Source of the DNA: Cylicocyclus nassatus
Taxonomy: Eukaryota > Nematoda > Chromadorea > Rhabditida > Strongylidae
NCBI GenBank assembly: GCA_958299035.1
Contig: CATQJL010000305.1
Coordinates: 60,404,486-60,468,485, forward strand
Length of the DNA: 64,000 nt
Direction of reading: 5' to 3'
Shown here piece by piece: positions 46,712 to 58,624 of this stretch. A program made the position numbers and the translations under genes. The notes beneath the pieces are model-generated. The model saw only the letters and a program-made list of their open reading frames with translations, was not told where the DNA came from and made no database searches. Positions within the stretch are counted from its first letter, which is position 1; every line of letters starts with the position of its first letter.

Positions 46712-47457
46712 TTTGTTAAAGTTCTTTGAAAGGTAATAAAAGAAATTACCTGTTTTATCTGTACCAATATTTGCTAACAGAGATGACTCAAATTTCGTGC
46801 TATTTGCATGAAAACTCAGTTTTGTTAGATGCACTTTTGGCACATGTCTGTGGCAGTCATGTGTGCATGACTTCATAATGGCTTTTTCATACTCTAGTGC
46901 AGCATTCGACACCTCATAGTTGCGTCATAGTTTGAAAAAATAAAATCTAAAAGTTAATGCTACTCTAAGAACGAGCACATGGAATCCCTTAGAAACACTT
47001 CGGACGAATTCGACTCAATACTTTATAGACTCTGCAGAGTGCTGCCAGCAGCAAATAAAGTAATAGTTGCAATCAAGGCATCAAATGACCAACTTTAGCG
47101 AAACTTTGAACAGATTGTAAGTGAACTGTCGAAAGGATTTTTTTTACCGTACTCCTACAACTTCCTTACAATATGGCACCACCAGCAAGTCAATGTATGC
47201 GTTGTCAGAACACTGAACATTTCCTATGCAAAAATCTTGAGAAATGTGTTAGTGACTACCTATCGTACACCTACCGTAACCCGACAGAATACTGCAGCTT
47301 CAGCAAGAAATACATCTTGTCGAGCTGAGTTGAATGGTTCCCGAAAAAAGATATTGTCTACTACAGAAGAGGTAGGCGATGCAATGCGACGAAGAATATG
47401 TGTGATAGCCGATGCGGCTTAATAGATTACGAGTGATATTGCTTTGTTTTACTCCTC
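46712..47457. other. No gene; upstream region of TIMP-like B
   Basis: An AAAG acceptor 12 nt before the 46711 start could serve trans-splicing. A single TACGGTA-family piece lies at 47248-47283. No other feature is supported. Confidence 0.35.
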
Positions 47458-47867
47458 AAGGGCAGCGTCCGGGCAATTTTCCGAACTTTCGTATTTTTGT
47501 CATTACCGAGTCTTTTCATATTCATTTCAAATGTAAACTTCAAAGTGCGTGAAAACCCCAAAAACCCACGTTTTTGTACCTACTTTGAAAAGCACGGACG
47601 ATTATCCCGACGCTATTTTGTTGCTGTGCAACGTGAAAGTATGCATTACAGACATATATACCATGCAGTTGTAGTGAAAGTGGCGCGCAGAAGCTGTAAC
47701 TCGTCAAGAGTATGGAGAGCAAGAAGGGCTAGAGGACGGGCCGTATTTGAGGTTTCAAAAGTCGCATTTTCCGAGCGAACCTGATGATTTGCTTTGATTG
47801 AGAAAGACCTATTATACCCTATCGAATTGGGTTAAGCCGATTTTGCTTGGATGCTGCCTTTAACACG
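47458..47867. mobile_element. TTAA-type MITE, copy 3, decayed left end
   Basis: AAGGGCAGCGTCCGGGCAA at the left and GGATGCTGCCTTTAA at the right. Length and internal CCCCAAAAACCCACG segment agree with the copies at 32510 and 35278. The left TTAA has become TCAA. Confidence 0.65.
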
Positions 47868-48049
47868 TTGACGACAGAGCCATTTTGAGCTGAACTCCCA
47901 ACAACGTCTCTTGGCAGCATTTGGCAAGTGCATACGCGCGTAATTATTATGTGGGAATCTTTCTGAAGCTCATTGGTCAAACGTGCGAACTTTTCTCAAA
48001 GATACATGTTTAAAGAGTCGCACCAAAAATTATTCATGTCAAAAATTTT

Positions 48050-48252
48050 TACCCTATTTTCAGGTGTATAAGCCGCACCCTTTTTGCTCTAAACACGAGC
48101 AGACCCAGGCGTGACGCCGCGCATATGTCCCGCGAAGCGGTCGCCTTATTGCAAACTGCTCTCAATTAACGCTCTCCATGACGACAGTCAGTCTTTTGGC
48201 GTGTTCGCCTTTAGAGCGAAAAAGGTGCGGCTTAACACCTGAAAATAGGGTA
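48050..48252. mobile_element. 203-bp MITE with TACCCTATTTTCAGG ends
   Basis: TACCCTATTTTCAGGTGTAT at the left continues for about 42 bp and is inverted at the right end, finishing CCTGAAAATAGGGTA. The core contains GACGCCGCGC. No coding frame is credible. Confidence 0.85.
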
Positions 48253-49573
48253 CATCGTTTTCCTCTCCAAGAAACCATCCAATGGCTATATCTGTTCTTT
48301 CGAGAAAAGCGTTATAATGCTAGGTGCTTTTTTGCCTGGTTCATCCTTGTTTGCTCTCCTAACTCCCATATGAGTGTTTACTAGAGTTGTGATGAGGAGA
48401 TGTATCCCCCATTGTTCCGCTCATGAAGAAACTGGGAATTGAATCTCTTGTTTGCAGAAGAGTTAAATCCGACCTCTTGTTTTGCTTCAGAGTTCTGAAA
48501 CGTAAAGTCAAGTTGGAACCCAGCGATTACTGGATCTTTATTCCTGCTTACGATAGACACGGTGGTTTTAACTTGCATCACCCTAAAGTTGAGAGGAAAC
48601 ATGTCAACCTGTTATTCAATCATATTTTTTTGTCGGGGAGCTAGATGGTTACGGTGCATACCTCGCGAAGTTTTGAGTGCTGACAACTGTGAAGCTTTTC
48701 AAAAGGAATCTAAGGAAAGTTGACATTTGCCAATTATTGAACAATCCTCTGTGACTTGTTCCTGGTCTGTTTTCATTACAGGTCTGCCTGTTTCTGGTCT
48801 CTTTCTTGCTGGCCCTCGCTTGTCGACTCTTGTGTTTCGGACTTTGCGTTCCCCGCATCGCTTTCACGACAGCCGCTTCGTGAAGCCCTTTCCTACTACG
48901 CCGTTTCACAATTTCATGTTTTTTTTCGATTTATTATGTTCGTGTTTCTCAATTCATCGTGTTTATTAACCATGCTGTGCTGGCTGGTCACTCACTTCCG
49001 GATGAGCAACGGCATTGCGCCTTGGGACCGCAGACAGCTGCGTTTCACACATGGATTTTCCAGAATAAGGCAGGTGTATCCAAGCGTCGGTGGTGTCAGG
49101 TTGGATACCTGGCAGGAACCAATCGCAGACGTTTTGGACAGCCCGGAAAAGTGGCAGTGGCATTCCCCAATGCCAATCAATTGACCTCCCTTGATCAAAT
49201 GGAAATTTTTCTTCCCCAACACGTAGGCCCTTATTCGCTGTTTTGTTTGTTCTGGTGAATGGTGACAGGCTATTCTCTTACTCCAGCAATGTTTCGTCAC
49301 TCACACAGGCTTTGGCATACGTTTACGTGTATGAGATAACAAGCTATACAAAGTTTTGCCTTCTCGGAAAAACATTCTTACTATATATTCACCACATCAA
49401 AAAAGGGCTGAATACCCAAATTTGCAATCAAACTCCCAAGTTGTCACGATGCCCTGTCTTGTGTATATATGACAATCAGGATACCAGTAATAACTGCATA
49501 GAAATTACCTTGGGACTGTCATTTTGTTCATACCTAAAAAAGTAGCGTGCATATGAGTGTATGCACACGGTTG
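48253..49573. other. No supported gene
   Basis: 48960-49258 has overlapping open frames on both strands with higher GC than its surroundings (e.g. WCQVGYLAGTNRRRFG on plus). I cannot assign them to a family and find no matching splice structure. Confidence 0.3.
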
Positions 49574-49876
49574 TCAACGTGCTGAACCTAGGGCATAGTG
49601 CTCGCGATTTGTGAGGAACGACAACAGTTTGCAACCCACCGTCTGCAATGGTGATTGTGGTAATTGTCCGGAGCAAGAAATCGTTGATTTTTTTTTGCTA
49701 TGGCATAGTTCTTCGAAAAAGATTGTCACGATTTCAGCAAAACTCGGAGATATCGCGTCGCTCGTGCTACACAGAAAACTGGGCCATAGCACTAATTTTG
49801 GAAGTTTTAAGTATTTGAACGTGTGCCAAAATGCTTTAGGGCATTTCTTCACAGAAATGGCTAAGTTGTAAAGCAT
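49574..49876 (-). pseudogene. Fragment of a non-LTR (LINE) retrotransposon
   Basis: The 100-codon minus-strand frame reads KKCPKAFWHTFKYLK, then SFAEIVTIFFEELCHS. That order (a KNPKAFW-type motif followed about 30 residues later by an aliphatic-NxFF-type motif) is what precedes the reverse-transcriptase domain in CR1/Jockey-like LINEs. The catalytic part is not present. Assignment is by pattern only. Confidence 0.45.
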
Positions 49877-49969
49877 CAGATTATTTCACAATGAAAACTG
49901 GTGATGAAATTACTTGTGGAAATCAGTAGTTTGTCAATAAGAGATAATCAAAAATACCATTACATCGGT

Positions 49970-50041
49970 GGCCGGATGGTCTAGAGGTATGATTCTCGCT
50001 TCGGGTGCGAGAGGTCCCGGGTTCGATTCCCGGTTCGGCCC
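49970..50041 (+). tRNA. tRNA-Pro (anticodon CGG)
   Basis: A 72-nt cloverleaf. The acceptor stem GGCCGGA/TTCGGCC has one G-U pair. The A box TGGTCTAGAGG and the B box GGTTCGATTCC are intact. The anticodon stem CTCGC/GCGAG encloses the loop TTCGGGT with anticodon CGG (50002-50004), reading CCG. The T stem CCGGG/CCCGG is perfect. A TTTTT run at 50044-50048 fits a pol III terminator. No intron and no encoded CCA. All features fit a working gene. Confidence 0.95.
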
Positions 50042-50759
50042 AACTTTTTGTGTCAAACTGGTAATGATAAATGTAACGCTCTAAGAACTTCCCAAACAAA
50101 CTTTCTACGAAAATACTTATATCCTCTGTGGAAGTCTTGTGCTTAGCTTGTATTAGATTTATTCCCAAGATTATTGCGATTTTGGTACGGCAGTGCTTGT
50201 CATTTCAATCTTCAAACACTTCAGTCACTTTCATTCACTTAGCGAGCCAATCTATCCAACCCTTTATGGAAACACTGGTGAACACGCTGCTTCGAAGATA
50301 AAACTGCATCAGTTGAGAATGCCTTTGTGTCACATCTTTTGCCTTCAACACTTGTGAACTGACAAAAGCGAACAAGTTTTGTATCTTCTCTTCTGCTACA
50401 GTCTAACTACTCCTACAATCTGGATCGGCAGTAAACCTGTGGAAACGCGCAGCTCAAACTCAGAGTCAAGTTTGAGCAAGGCGCACCTTTCAGGGACCAT
50501 TAAGACCTGCACAAAGAAAACAAACTGGGGAAAGGGTGATATGACAGGATATCCCGCAAGTGTAGATGTGGACACAAGTGGAAAGTGTGAAACACAGCGT
50601 AATTCGTTTCCGCGCGAGACACTGCGCGACGAAACGCGTAGCTCAGCTGAGCGTAACTATAAGTTTGGTGCGCGTTTCACTGCCATGAAACTCGGGGTTA
50701 ACTATGAGTTTGATCAGAGAAAGAGAAACTGCCGATAAGAAAGTGCAGCTAAGGAGTCC
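50042..50759. other. No supported gene
   Basis: An open frame at 50379-50738 has no recognised domain or splice context and overlaps the repeat that follows. Confidence 0.35.
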
Positions 50760-51130
50760 CCCGGGGATATTTTGCTTCGCGTTTCAGCAAGCATTATGGA
50801 TATACGGTACACTTGAACACATAAGTTTGGAATTCTGTAAAACTTTGGCCCCGGGGTTATCCGACGTGCTGACTACGAATACGATGTTCATTTTTCGCCA
50901 TTCGAGCCGCAACATAACGAGGTTACGATAGGGATACGGTATTGGGCGAAAGTCATGAAATTGGCTGAAACTTGATTGTGGGGTTATTTGGCACGCTGAT
51001 CACGAATATGGTGTTGATTTTGACTGCGGGTCAATCTGGCGAGGTTACGGTAGCTATACGGTAATTAGGCGAAAATCACGAAGTTCCTGTAACTGCAGAG
51101 GGTTTTTTTGCACGCTGATCACGAACATAT
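50760..51130 (+). repeat. TACGGTA-rich tandem repeat, about three units
   Basis: Units with ATATACGGTA, GGGGTTAT, CACGCTGATCACGAATATG and GCGAGGTTACGGTAG. Spacing is about 110-120 bp. A different, GC-richer subtype of the family at 6350-6720. Confidence 0.7.
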
Positions 51131-52072
51131 AAATTTATTTATTTTTATTTATTTTTTATTTTTATTTATGAAAATGCAATTCATGATCTTCAGCAGCCAG
51201 CCATAAGCCCCATATTCCATCTTGAGCCTCTCCGCACCAGCTGAATATTAGAAACTAGAACTAAAAGGTAATGCAAAAGTTTTTGAGCGCCAAGACTTTT
51301 CAATTGAAGACATGATAATGCGTATTTCACTTATTCCGATGACGTTGAATTTCAAAATGACGCTCATGGATGCGAAACTTCAGCGTTTTTAGCCCTCTGG
51401 AAAGGTTGAAGTTAAAATGTTTTTCGTAGTGTGTAATAGAAAATACGAGGTGGTACCTATTATATCCAAGCAGCATCCAAATAATCGAAGCTATGCTGGT
51501 CTCACGGCTCTTGTGTCAGCAGCGTGTTAGCGCCGTGCCAGCGCCGTCTAGCACTGTACGACGCCGTGCCAGCCTCCTGCATACGCGATCTTTATTGATA
51601 GATCATCGAAAATAATCTTGTAAACTGGAACATTTATTTGGAAGACTTTTTTCAGAATTCGAAACACCTTTGCTAAAGGTTTCCTAACGCCTCTACGAAC
51701 AACCGGATCACATACCGCAGCTCTTGAACCAGCCCAGAAATTCTTCTCGAAGAGCTGGGCTAACACCTCGATACTAACATGTCAGGTTAGCCGGCTTCTC
51801 AAAAAAAAGTTTTCCGATGCCGCCGCCGCTCCCTGCTCACCGGAGCTCAATGTGATGGAATTTGGTCGAATTTTTTCTTGCGCTGCATTCAACTGATACC
51901 TGTATTTTCTATTATTTACAGTGCAACTTTTGTGGTAGAAACGTTCATAATTTCTTCCGGAAGATCGCGGTTCGCCGAACGCAGAGATTTAATATCATAT
52001 ACTAGACCTAAATTCACAGTTCGACATACTAATACTAGAAGGTTTGTGCTTTGAAATAGATATTCAAGCATG
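51131..52072. other. No gene seen
   Basis: Includes a TTTATTTATTTTT low-complexity tract at 51136-51170 and a small repeat of CGCCGTGCCAGC at 51531-51575. Nothing else is recognised. Confidence 0.4.
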
Positions 52073-52406
52073 GGCTAGCCACCGAGGACGAAACCTCCAA
52101 AAATGGCGTTAAAAATTTTGAGTTTGCTGCTACAAAATTGCCTAGGCCCGTTAACCAGCAAAATAAATGTGTAAAAACCTTGCACAGCGGGTAGAGGAGT
52201 ATATGTCGCCGCAATGGGGCGCCGCAGCTATCTGCAACAAATACGCACCTCACATGTATGAAGGTGCATTTTTGCAAGTCTGCGCGGGACCCTCCTACAG
52301 GCGACATGTCCTCTACCCCCTACACAGCAAAAATCATTGCGTTACTTGGGCAGTCTCCAGTTTTGTATGGTAACGTAACAAACAGTTCATGAGAAATGTC
52401 ATTTTA

Positions 52407-52608
52407 GGCCCCGGGCAGACTTCACGCGATTTGATCGTCGCGACTGAATCGCGAGGAGACAACTGTTACAACATCATTCCATGCAGATCAACTTGCATTC
52501 GGTTGTGATACTTTTCCAGACCGAAATTTTTGAATGTGAAATGAAAATGAATGGAAATCTTGGCGATTTGGTCGCGACGATTAAGTCGCGTGAAGTCTGA
52601 CCGGGGCT
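52407..52608. mobile_element. PIF/Harbinger-like MITE, copy 2
   Basis: 202 bp, GGCCCCGGGCAGAC to a GACCGGGGCT end, flanked by TTA on both sides (52404-52406 and 52609-52611). Strong colinear match to 14095-14292, including CATTCCATGC and TGAAATGAAAATGAATGGAA. Confidence 0.85.
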
Positions 52609-52611
52609 TTA

Positions 52612-52802
52612 GGGAACGGCCATAGGTTGTCGGTGTTGTTGATATTGTCGGTGCTGTCGGTGTTGTCGGTGTTGTCGGGGTCAGAGACAGTTTAGAGAGC
52701 GCGCGAAACGTGGAGGCCATCATGAGGTCCTATAACGACCGGCAACCTCGGCTACCCCGTCAACGACAACACCGACAATACCGGCAACCTATGGCCGTTC
52801 CC
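52612..52802. mobile_element. Second Harbinger-like MITE, unrelated sequence, abutting the first
   Basis: 191 bp from GGGAACGGCCATAGGTTG to CAACCTATGGCCGTTCCC, flanked by TTA (52609-52611, shared with the previous element, and 52803-52805). The arms carry a 9-bp tandem unit, GTCGGTGTT, on one side and its complement on the other. Confidence 0.85.
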
Positions 52803-53175
52803 TTACGCAAAAAAAAACCACCTCGTTACTGCACTTTCTCAGCAAAAATGCTGTTTTCGCTGCAGAAAGCGTCAAAGTGTTCTGAGTAAATCTTTTTCAG
52901 GTTTGATTCCTGGTTCTGAGCTGTGTTTTATGGAAAAACTGCAGCGACAAAAAGAATTTTTCTGTAGCATTACACTTTCCTCAGCTTTTTGTTTCTGTAT
53001 TTCCATACAAGATTGAAGCCTGCCCAAGTAACGTATGGATTTTTGCTGTGTGACAATTTTTTACACATTTTTTTTTCAAATTGCTAGCAGCCCTCCGCGA
53101 TTTTCTAGCATCAAGCTCAAAATCGCAAAATCTAAAACGCAATTTTTGGACGCCTCGTCCTCGGTGGCTCACCGA

Positions 53176-53931
53176 GAACGAAGTGTAAACCTTCCTTTAA
53201 TGGTATCGAACTGTGAGTTTAGGTCTGGTATTTGAATAGTGGTTTCGTATGAATTACGCAAGAACTTCGCCAACCCAGTAGGATCGGCGTTTCAAGATAA
53301 ATCCAGCGGTGTTCTTCAATGATATACAGTCAGGCCCTGCATTTGTTGAACATCACGATCCCAATCATCGCTGCTTTTGAAGGAGCGAAGGTGGAACATC
53401 GATGAAGCCTTAAGTTCGGACTCTGCTTGCTAAATTTTCGTGAAATCTTGCAAAGCTGTAGGCTTTGCAAGATTTCACGAAAATTTAGCAAGCAAAGTCA
53501 GAAATCATATCCCTTACTCGATTATCTATTAATCTCGGCAAAATCAGAAAATTCTCGATATGAACAACCATCATGGGCTCTCTTGCACAGCAATTCAACC
53601 TGAGTACGTTCTCGTAGCCTAAATCGGACCACATTAAGGAGAGACAGTCGACACCTAAAACTCGGGTAAGTCGCTTGGCTTCGACAACCTACTGCATTAC
53701 AGATGGAAAGCATTGAGCTTCACCCATATCGCCGTCGCAAGTTGGAACGAAAAATCGCTAACAAAAATATGAAGATTCCTAAGCAGCATACTGTAGAATC
53801 TTCAATAAGCCAGGAGACAATTGCATCGAAACCTATAGAAGACACTGTGACCGTAGTTAACGTACTCTGTATGGTCTAGAACTTGCTGTTTGTGTTTTAC
53901 TACGGAGATATTTATTGGGGTATGGATTAAA
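53176..53931. other. No gene; perfect hairpin at 53436-53503
   Basis: A 30-bp perfect inverted pair CTTGCTAAATTTTCGTGAAA (and on) encloses only 4 nt at about 53466. Nothing else is recognised before the collagen 3' end. Confidence 0.55.
53911..53916 (-). terminator. Polyadenylation signal of the collagen gene
   Basis: On the minus strand this reads AATAAA and lies 15 nt past the collagen stop codon, the only canonical signal close by. That gives an unusually short 3' UTR, normal for nematode collagen mRNAs. Confidence 0.6.
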
Positions 53932-55101
53932 TCACAGTACACGAGCGCGTTTCTTGAGCAAAGCGCTGTTGCTGCGTGGTGGGCAGGGACAATATGCTCC
54001 ATCACCTCCTGGTGCACCATTCGATCCAGCTTGTCCCACACCTCCAGGAGCTCCCGGTGCTCCAGGGTTTCCTGCTGGTCCCGGTGGTCCTGCAGGTCCG
54101 GGTGCTCCACCGCCTGTGTGATTACCATCCATGCCTGGCATGCCGGGTGCTCCTGGTGGTCCCGGTGGACCCATAGGACCGGGCATACTGCGTGAACGAG
54201 TTCCTTGAAGTAATTACTTGTATGCAAAGTGCAAATCAAAGGATAAGGAATTACCTGGAGCGCCAGGTGCTCCATCCATTCCTGGTGCTCCAGGGTTTCC
54301 ATTTGCACCAGGGGCGCCAGGAGCTCCGGCTGGTCCAGGGGCACCTGCAAAATGTTTGTGAGAGAAAATCAATTTCTGTTGAAGCTTTGTGGATGTACCT
54401 CCTTCTCCTCCATGTCCGTCCATTCCTGGATTTCCAGGTGGTCCAGCTGGTCCTGGTGCTCCGCTCGGTCCTGGTGGGCCGGGGGGCCCGGCTGGACAAG
54501 TAATGCATCCCGTAGCATGCCCCATAGACGCCGCATGTCCACTTTGCCCTGCACCTCCGGGCATACCTGGTATACCGTCTTCTCCAGGATGTCCAGGCAA
54601 TCCAGGTGGTCCTGAGAAATGCGTTCAGTGCACGGTTATAAATTTCAGCATTTCCAACCTGGGGGACCTCTTGGGCATCCACTAGCCTGAGCAGCACATT
54701 GACATCCACCGCCGCCTCCGCCGCCACCGCTGATTCCGCTCCATTCTCCTCCACCCCCACTACTTCCTCCCCAAGAACCTCCGCCAGCACCTACTGGCCC
54801 TTCTGAATATGTTCCTGCCCTTTTAGCACGTAGATAGATGAATGCGTTCCGCCTTTGTGGTTTGCTACTCATCATTGTCTTCCAAGCATCGTCGGCATAA
54901 TTCTGTAAAAACATTTTTGTTGATGAAGAAAGTCACGTCATCCCTTTAGCGTACCCTAAACTGGTCAAGATCCTTTTCTATTTCATCTCGGAAGCTGTTG
55001 ATGTCATTAACAACATTGAAGACAACCATACAACCGATGCCCATGATCAAAGCAGTGGTGATGAACGTCCCACCAATGGCATATTGGAGAAGTTCACCCA
55101 T
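53932..55101 (-). CDS. Cuticle collagen, five exons
   Basis: Exons on the minus strand are 54955-55101, 54659-54902, 54399-54611, 54255-54344 and 53932-54203, giving 321 residues. Residues 1-49 are the cuticle-collagen N-terminal domain with a single membrane span ([15 protein letters not shown]). A furin-type site RAKR lies in the RAKRAGTY segment, then a glycine-rich stretch and [10 protein letters not shown]. Three Gly-X-Y blocks follow, separated by a GCITC interruption and NHTGGG. The end is AYCPCPPR plus a basic tail. The N-terminal domain is removed by processing and the trimer is crosslinked in the cuticle. The ATG directly follows a TTTTGCAG acceptor, consistent with trans-splicing. 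The last exon must use a TTCAAG acceptor: the nearer GCAG would break the Gly-X-Y frame. Which col gene this is cannot be told from sequence alone. Confidence 0.95.
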
Positions 55102-55195
55102 CTGCAAAACTCAAAAAATTTAGTTTAAAGAAGAAGAAGTTGAAGGATTTGGATATGCAGTATGACGTTCTGCTAATGAAGAGTAGATTGGTCGT

Positions 55196-55204
55196 CCTTA
55201 TATA
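55196..55204 (-). promoter_or_regulatory. Possible TATA box of the collagen gene
   Basis: On the minus strand TATATAAG lies about 95-100 nt upstream of the collagen start codon. Position and sequence fit a core promoter; not tested. Confidence 0.4.
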
Positions 55205-56518
55205 CCATAAGACCATATACCTTACCACAACCGCTCTGGCTTTTCGCTTTCGTTAGCCGTGGAACAGCAAACCCGGTTTATGTTTACAGAAGTCGCAGTC
55301 GTGTGTATTATACCTTGTACGAAGTAATTATGAAGATTATAGAATCGAAATAAATGCCCGACTAGGTGGATCGCTGTTATCTGATCAAGATACTCAAACT
55401 GAGATTCAAAGAAGTGTGTTCATAAAACCATACATTGTGGTAAATTAAAACTGAAACCGTGTGAAGATTAGATGAGCCTAGAATAAGAAGTCGTGGAGCC
55501 GAGGAAGTCAGCAAAATTCACGCATGCTTTTCCCAAGAAATAACTGTTGAACTGTGCATATTTCTACCAAATTCTGATCGTGGGGAACACAAAATCATCT
55601 AATCTTGTCTCCTTTATGTACTTTCAATTGATATCACAATGCTGGAGCTTAGGAAATATCTAGATCTTCGAAATGCACAGATCTAAGAATACCATATTTA
55701 GAAAACGGAAAATTTCAAAGTCATTGCGGTTTCCTACATTACCTTTCATGCTGTGGTTAGAATTCAGCTTTTCATAATCGCTCAGTTCAATCAGATCCTA
55801 ATGAGCTAAGGTCAGCTGGTCAGCAAAATGCGAGAAATATTTTCATCGCGCATGTAAATTTTGGCAAAGATGAATGAGTGGAAAATTAGCAAAAAACGTA
55901 GACAGTCATCCGGAACAGTCTCCTAAAGCAATCGTGCACCCTAACCATAAGAGTGTTTATCTTTTTTCATACTCACTGAGTAGCATTGTACCAACTTGTA
56001 TGAGTCCTCGAAAGGTCGTTTCATAGCGTACAAAAAGTGTTTTCTAGTGTTTCTTAGCATGCAAATAATATTACGTTGTCTACCCTTATACCTTCAATTT
56101 TTCACAACTTGAGAAAGTATAGAATTTCCAAACTTAACCAATTTGTGGATTTGGTCTAAATGTTTTAATCACTAATCATCTAACAATCGCATAGATTCCA
56201 TCAATCAATCACCGTATCATTACAGATTGAAGAGCGAAAGCTTGACTTTGCGTATTACAAACCGGGTGTACGGTTCCAGGACTAACAAAAGCGCAACGCC
56301 ATATCGGTTTCTGTCGGAGTATATTAGTAAAACGTTGTTATACTTTTCATTAGTCGGTATTACTCAGACTGAATGAAGTGCTGTAAATTTGGTTATCAGT
56401 GTCCCACTCAGTGTTCTGTGCTCTGTGGATGCCTTAGAAGAAGAAAGTGAAAGCAATTCACTCGTCAGCAAATCCTTTTCACCTAAACTAGGAAAACCAG
56501 AAGTGGTAAAAACTGCTA
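55205..56518. other. Collagen upstream region; no other gene seen
   Basis: About 1.3 kb of AT-rich sequence without open frames of note, repeat ends or RNA genes. It is the likely promoter region of the collagen. Confidence 0.45.
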
Positions 56519-57749
56519 TATCTTAGTTATGACAAAAGTAAATTCCCCTTCTAGAGAAATCAAGCTGTTTTGTCGTTTTTTTGGTTGGGGTACCATTCGA
56601 TAGAGCGAAGCAAGCTCTACATAATGACCATCAAAGATCCGCCTAACTCATAATCCGTATAAAGTTTTGAGCCAAAATCGAGAAATGTTTTTTGCCTGGA
56701 AGTTACATTTTTGCGAAGAAAATCCCTCCGGACCTTCAATTTGGTCGTCATACGAGACACATAGTAGTACTCAAAAATGATTTCACTGGATTTTTCCCAT
56801 GCATAAAAACGAGAAAAAAAAGATAGTTCCAAAATGGCAGACTCCGTTTCCAGCTTCTTCCACATATACTTGTATACTGCAAGACTTAATACGCATAGCC
56901 TTGAAACTTTAATCCTGTAGTGCTCTGGTGATCGAAAATTATCAAGTTTGACACAAAAAAAAACTTTAAAAAAGTGACATTTGCATTTATGATCTGGTTT
57001 TGCTCCTTGATTTTAAAATCCGGAAAAAATCCACTATATGCTTGGGTCCTACTATGTGTCTAATATATAATGACCGAGTTTGAAGGCCGTTGGAATTTTC
57101 TGGAAGGAGATCCGATTCTTGGGGTAGTTGAAAAATTTTGATTCTTGGCTCCAAATTTTACCTGGATTACGACTTAGGCTGATGGTGGTATTCTGTAAAG
57201 CTTGCTTTGCTCTATCGAATGTTGCTCTAACAAGGGAGGGATACTTGTGACCGTGGCCGTTTAAAATGCGATGTAAACCTTAAGATGCATGTCGAAAGGC
57301 TGATTCTGAATCTATGCTCGACATTTGCGAAGCGGTCTTCTGAAGTTATGGACTTTTTTCGCAGAAAGTTTGCGTACTTTTGGATAGTTGAAATCACCAA
57401 TTTTCTTTTGGTGCACTTTTGATACTTTGAAGAAAATCTCAGAAGGAGCACTACTGTTATCTACAATTAGTTGAATCATATTCAGCATCTGAAAAGGGGA
57501 GAAAATTTTTTATTGATGATTTTGACCCTCAGCAGCAGCTTCATTCTTGAAAGAATAATCATAACTCCATCCACGTTATCGTTTCGCAGATGCAGAAGAC
57601 AGTCTGCGAACCAGCAATAAAAGACGATATACAAATCAATCTGAATGACCACGGCCGCCAACTATTCTTCCCTTGTAAGTAAATCTGCTAGAAAAATAGA
57701 AACCGCTTTTTTTTCAGGAAAGGGGTTTACTTTTGGGACAACCTAATAG
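56519..57749. mobile_element. Mariner-like fold-back, expanded copy
   Basis: Right end TTTTGGGACAACCTAATA at 57733-57749. The left end near 56521 is a decayed version (CTTAGTTATGACAAAAGTAA). An internal inverted pair, TACCATTCGATAGAGCGAAG at 56590 and TTGCTCTATCG-type at 57205-57222, matches elements A and B. The extra length between 57236 and 57700 is not accounted for by the fold-back and may be a further insertion. Confidence 0.65.
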
Positions 57750-58624
57750 ACATACAAAAATTGAATCTTACTTCAGTAACTCGACAGTTTGTACTGCTGC
57801 AGGACTTTTTACCTGTTGGAAATATGCACTTTTCGGGTCTCGAGAGTTTCTTGGGAGTTGATGAAAGAAACACTTCATATTTACGCATGTCACCATTTCA
57901 GGTACCTTAAGATCTTCCAGATAGGGCGCATTTAAGTCCGTTTGCAGATAAGTCAACTTATCTAATAGTCTTGGGACTTTCTGACAAGGTTTTTGGGATA
58001 ATTATAATGAAAAAAAGACTTACTAAGACGGGCCTAACTGAAGGGTCTGTGGGACGGACTTCTCTGCGTCAAAATTCATTTGTTCAAAAAAGGGGCCTTA
58101 CTTGTAAGATTTTAGGGTACTCAAGATTGAATGAATTGACCAAATGACGTTGATGTAGCAATTTTTCTTAGTACTTAACAAACCTTAATGATGATTTTCT
58201 GGAGAAAAATTACCCGTGCATGCGTGTTAAATCGGGTAGGATATTCTTGTCTGCTCCAAGTATATGTGCTTGAGTCATCGAAGAAAGTGAGCAAATAAGA
58301 GTGATGAATGTTGCGCTTATCGATGCAAAGGTAGATAAGCTTGCTGGCTTGCTCTCCTTGTAGAATCATATGTTCACCTACTCCTTACGATTATTAAACG
58401 TATGCCTTTTTTGTTTCACAATGTTGATCATACAAACTTGCTGGTCTGCTCACAGTCTCTGTACAGTTAGTTCACAAAGTGAATCTGAGATTTTTCCCCC
58501 TTATCAAAAACAAAATCCGCCTTTACATTTCTCCACCATTTTTCCAGCTTCGTTGTCTGGGTACCACACTCTCTACACGAAGCCTATTGCACATATTGGA
58601 TGCTAAAAACAAAATATGAGTGAG
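57750..58624. other. Upstream TRPM gene body; no exon recognised
   Basis: Earlier TRPM exons (homology regions 1-4) should lie on this side but none is recognisable here; they may precede the window's fold-back element or be too diverged for me to see. Confidence 0.35.

Larger units (their letters stand above)
52073..53175. mobile_element. Fold-back element interrupted by two MITEs
   Basis: The left arm (about 52073-52190, CCACCGAGGACG to TGTGTAAAAACC) returns inverted at 53045-53175 (ending CTCGTCCTCGGTGG). A smaller internal pair lies at 52183-52325 (GTAGAGGAGTATATGTCGCC and its partner). Two Harbinger-like MITEs at 52407-52802 sit between the arms. Confidence 0.7.

Noticed and set aside
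53890..54790. Open frames opposite and out of frame with the collagen exons
   Set aside because: Gly-X-Y DNA is open in several frames; only the minus-strand model joins by splice sites into a complete collagen.
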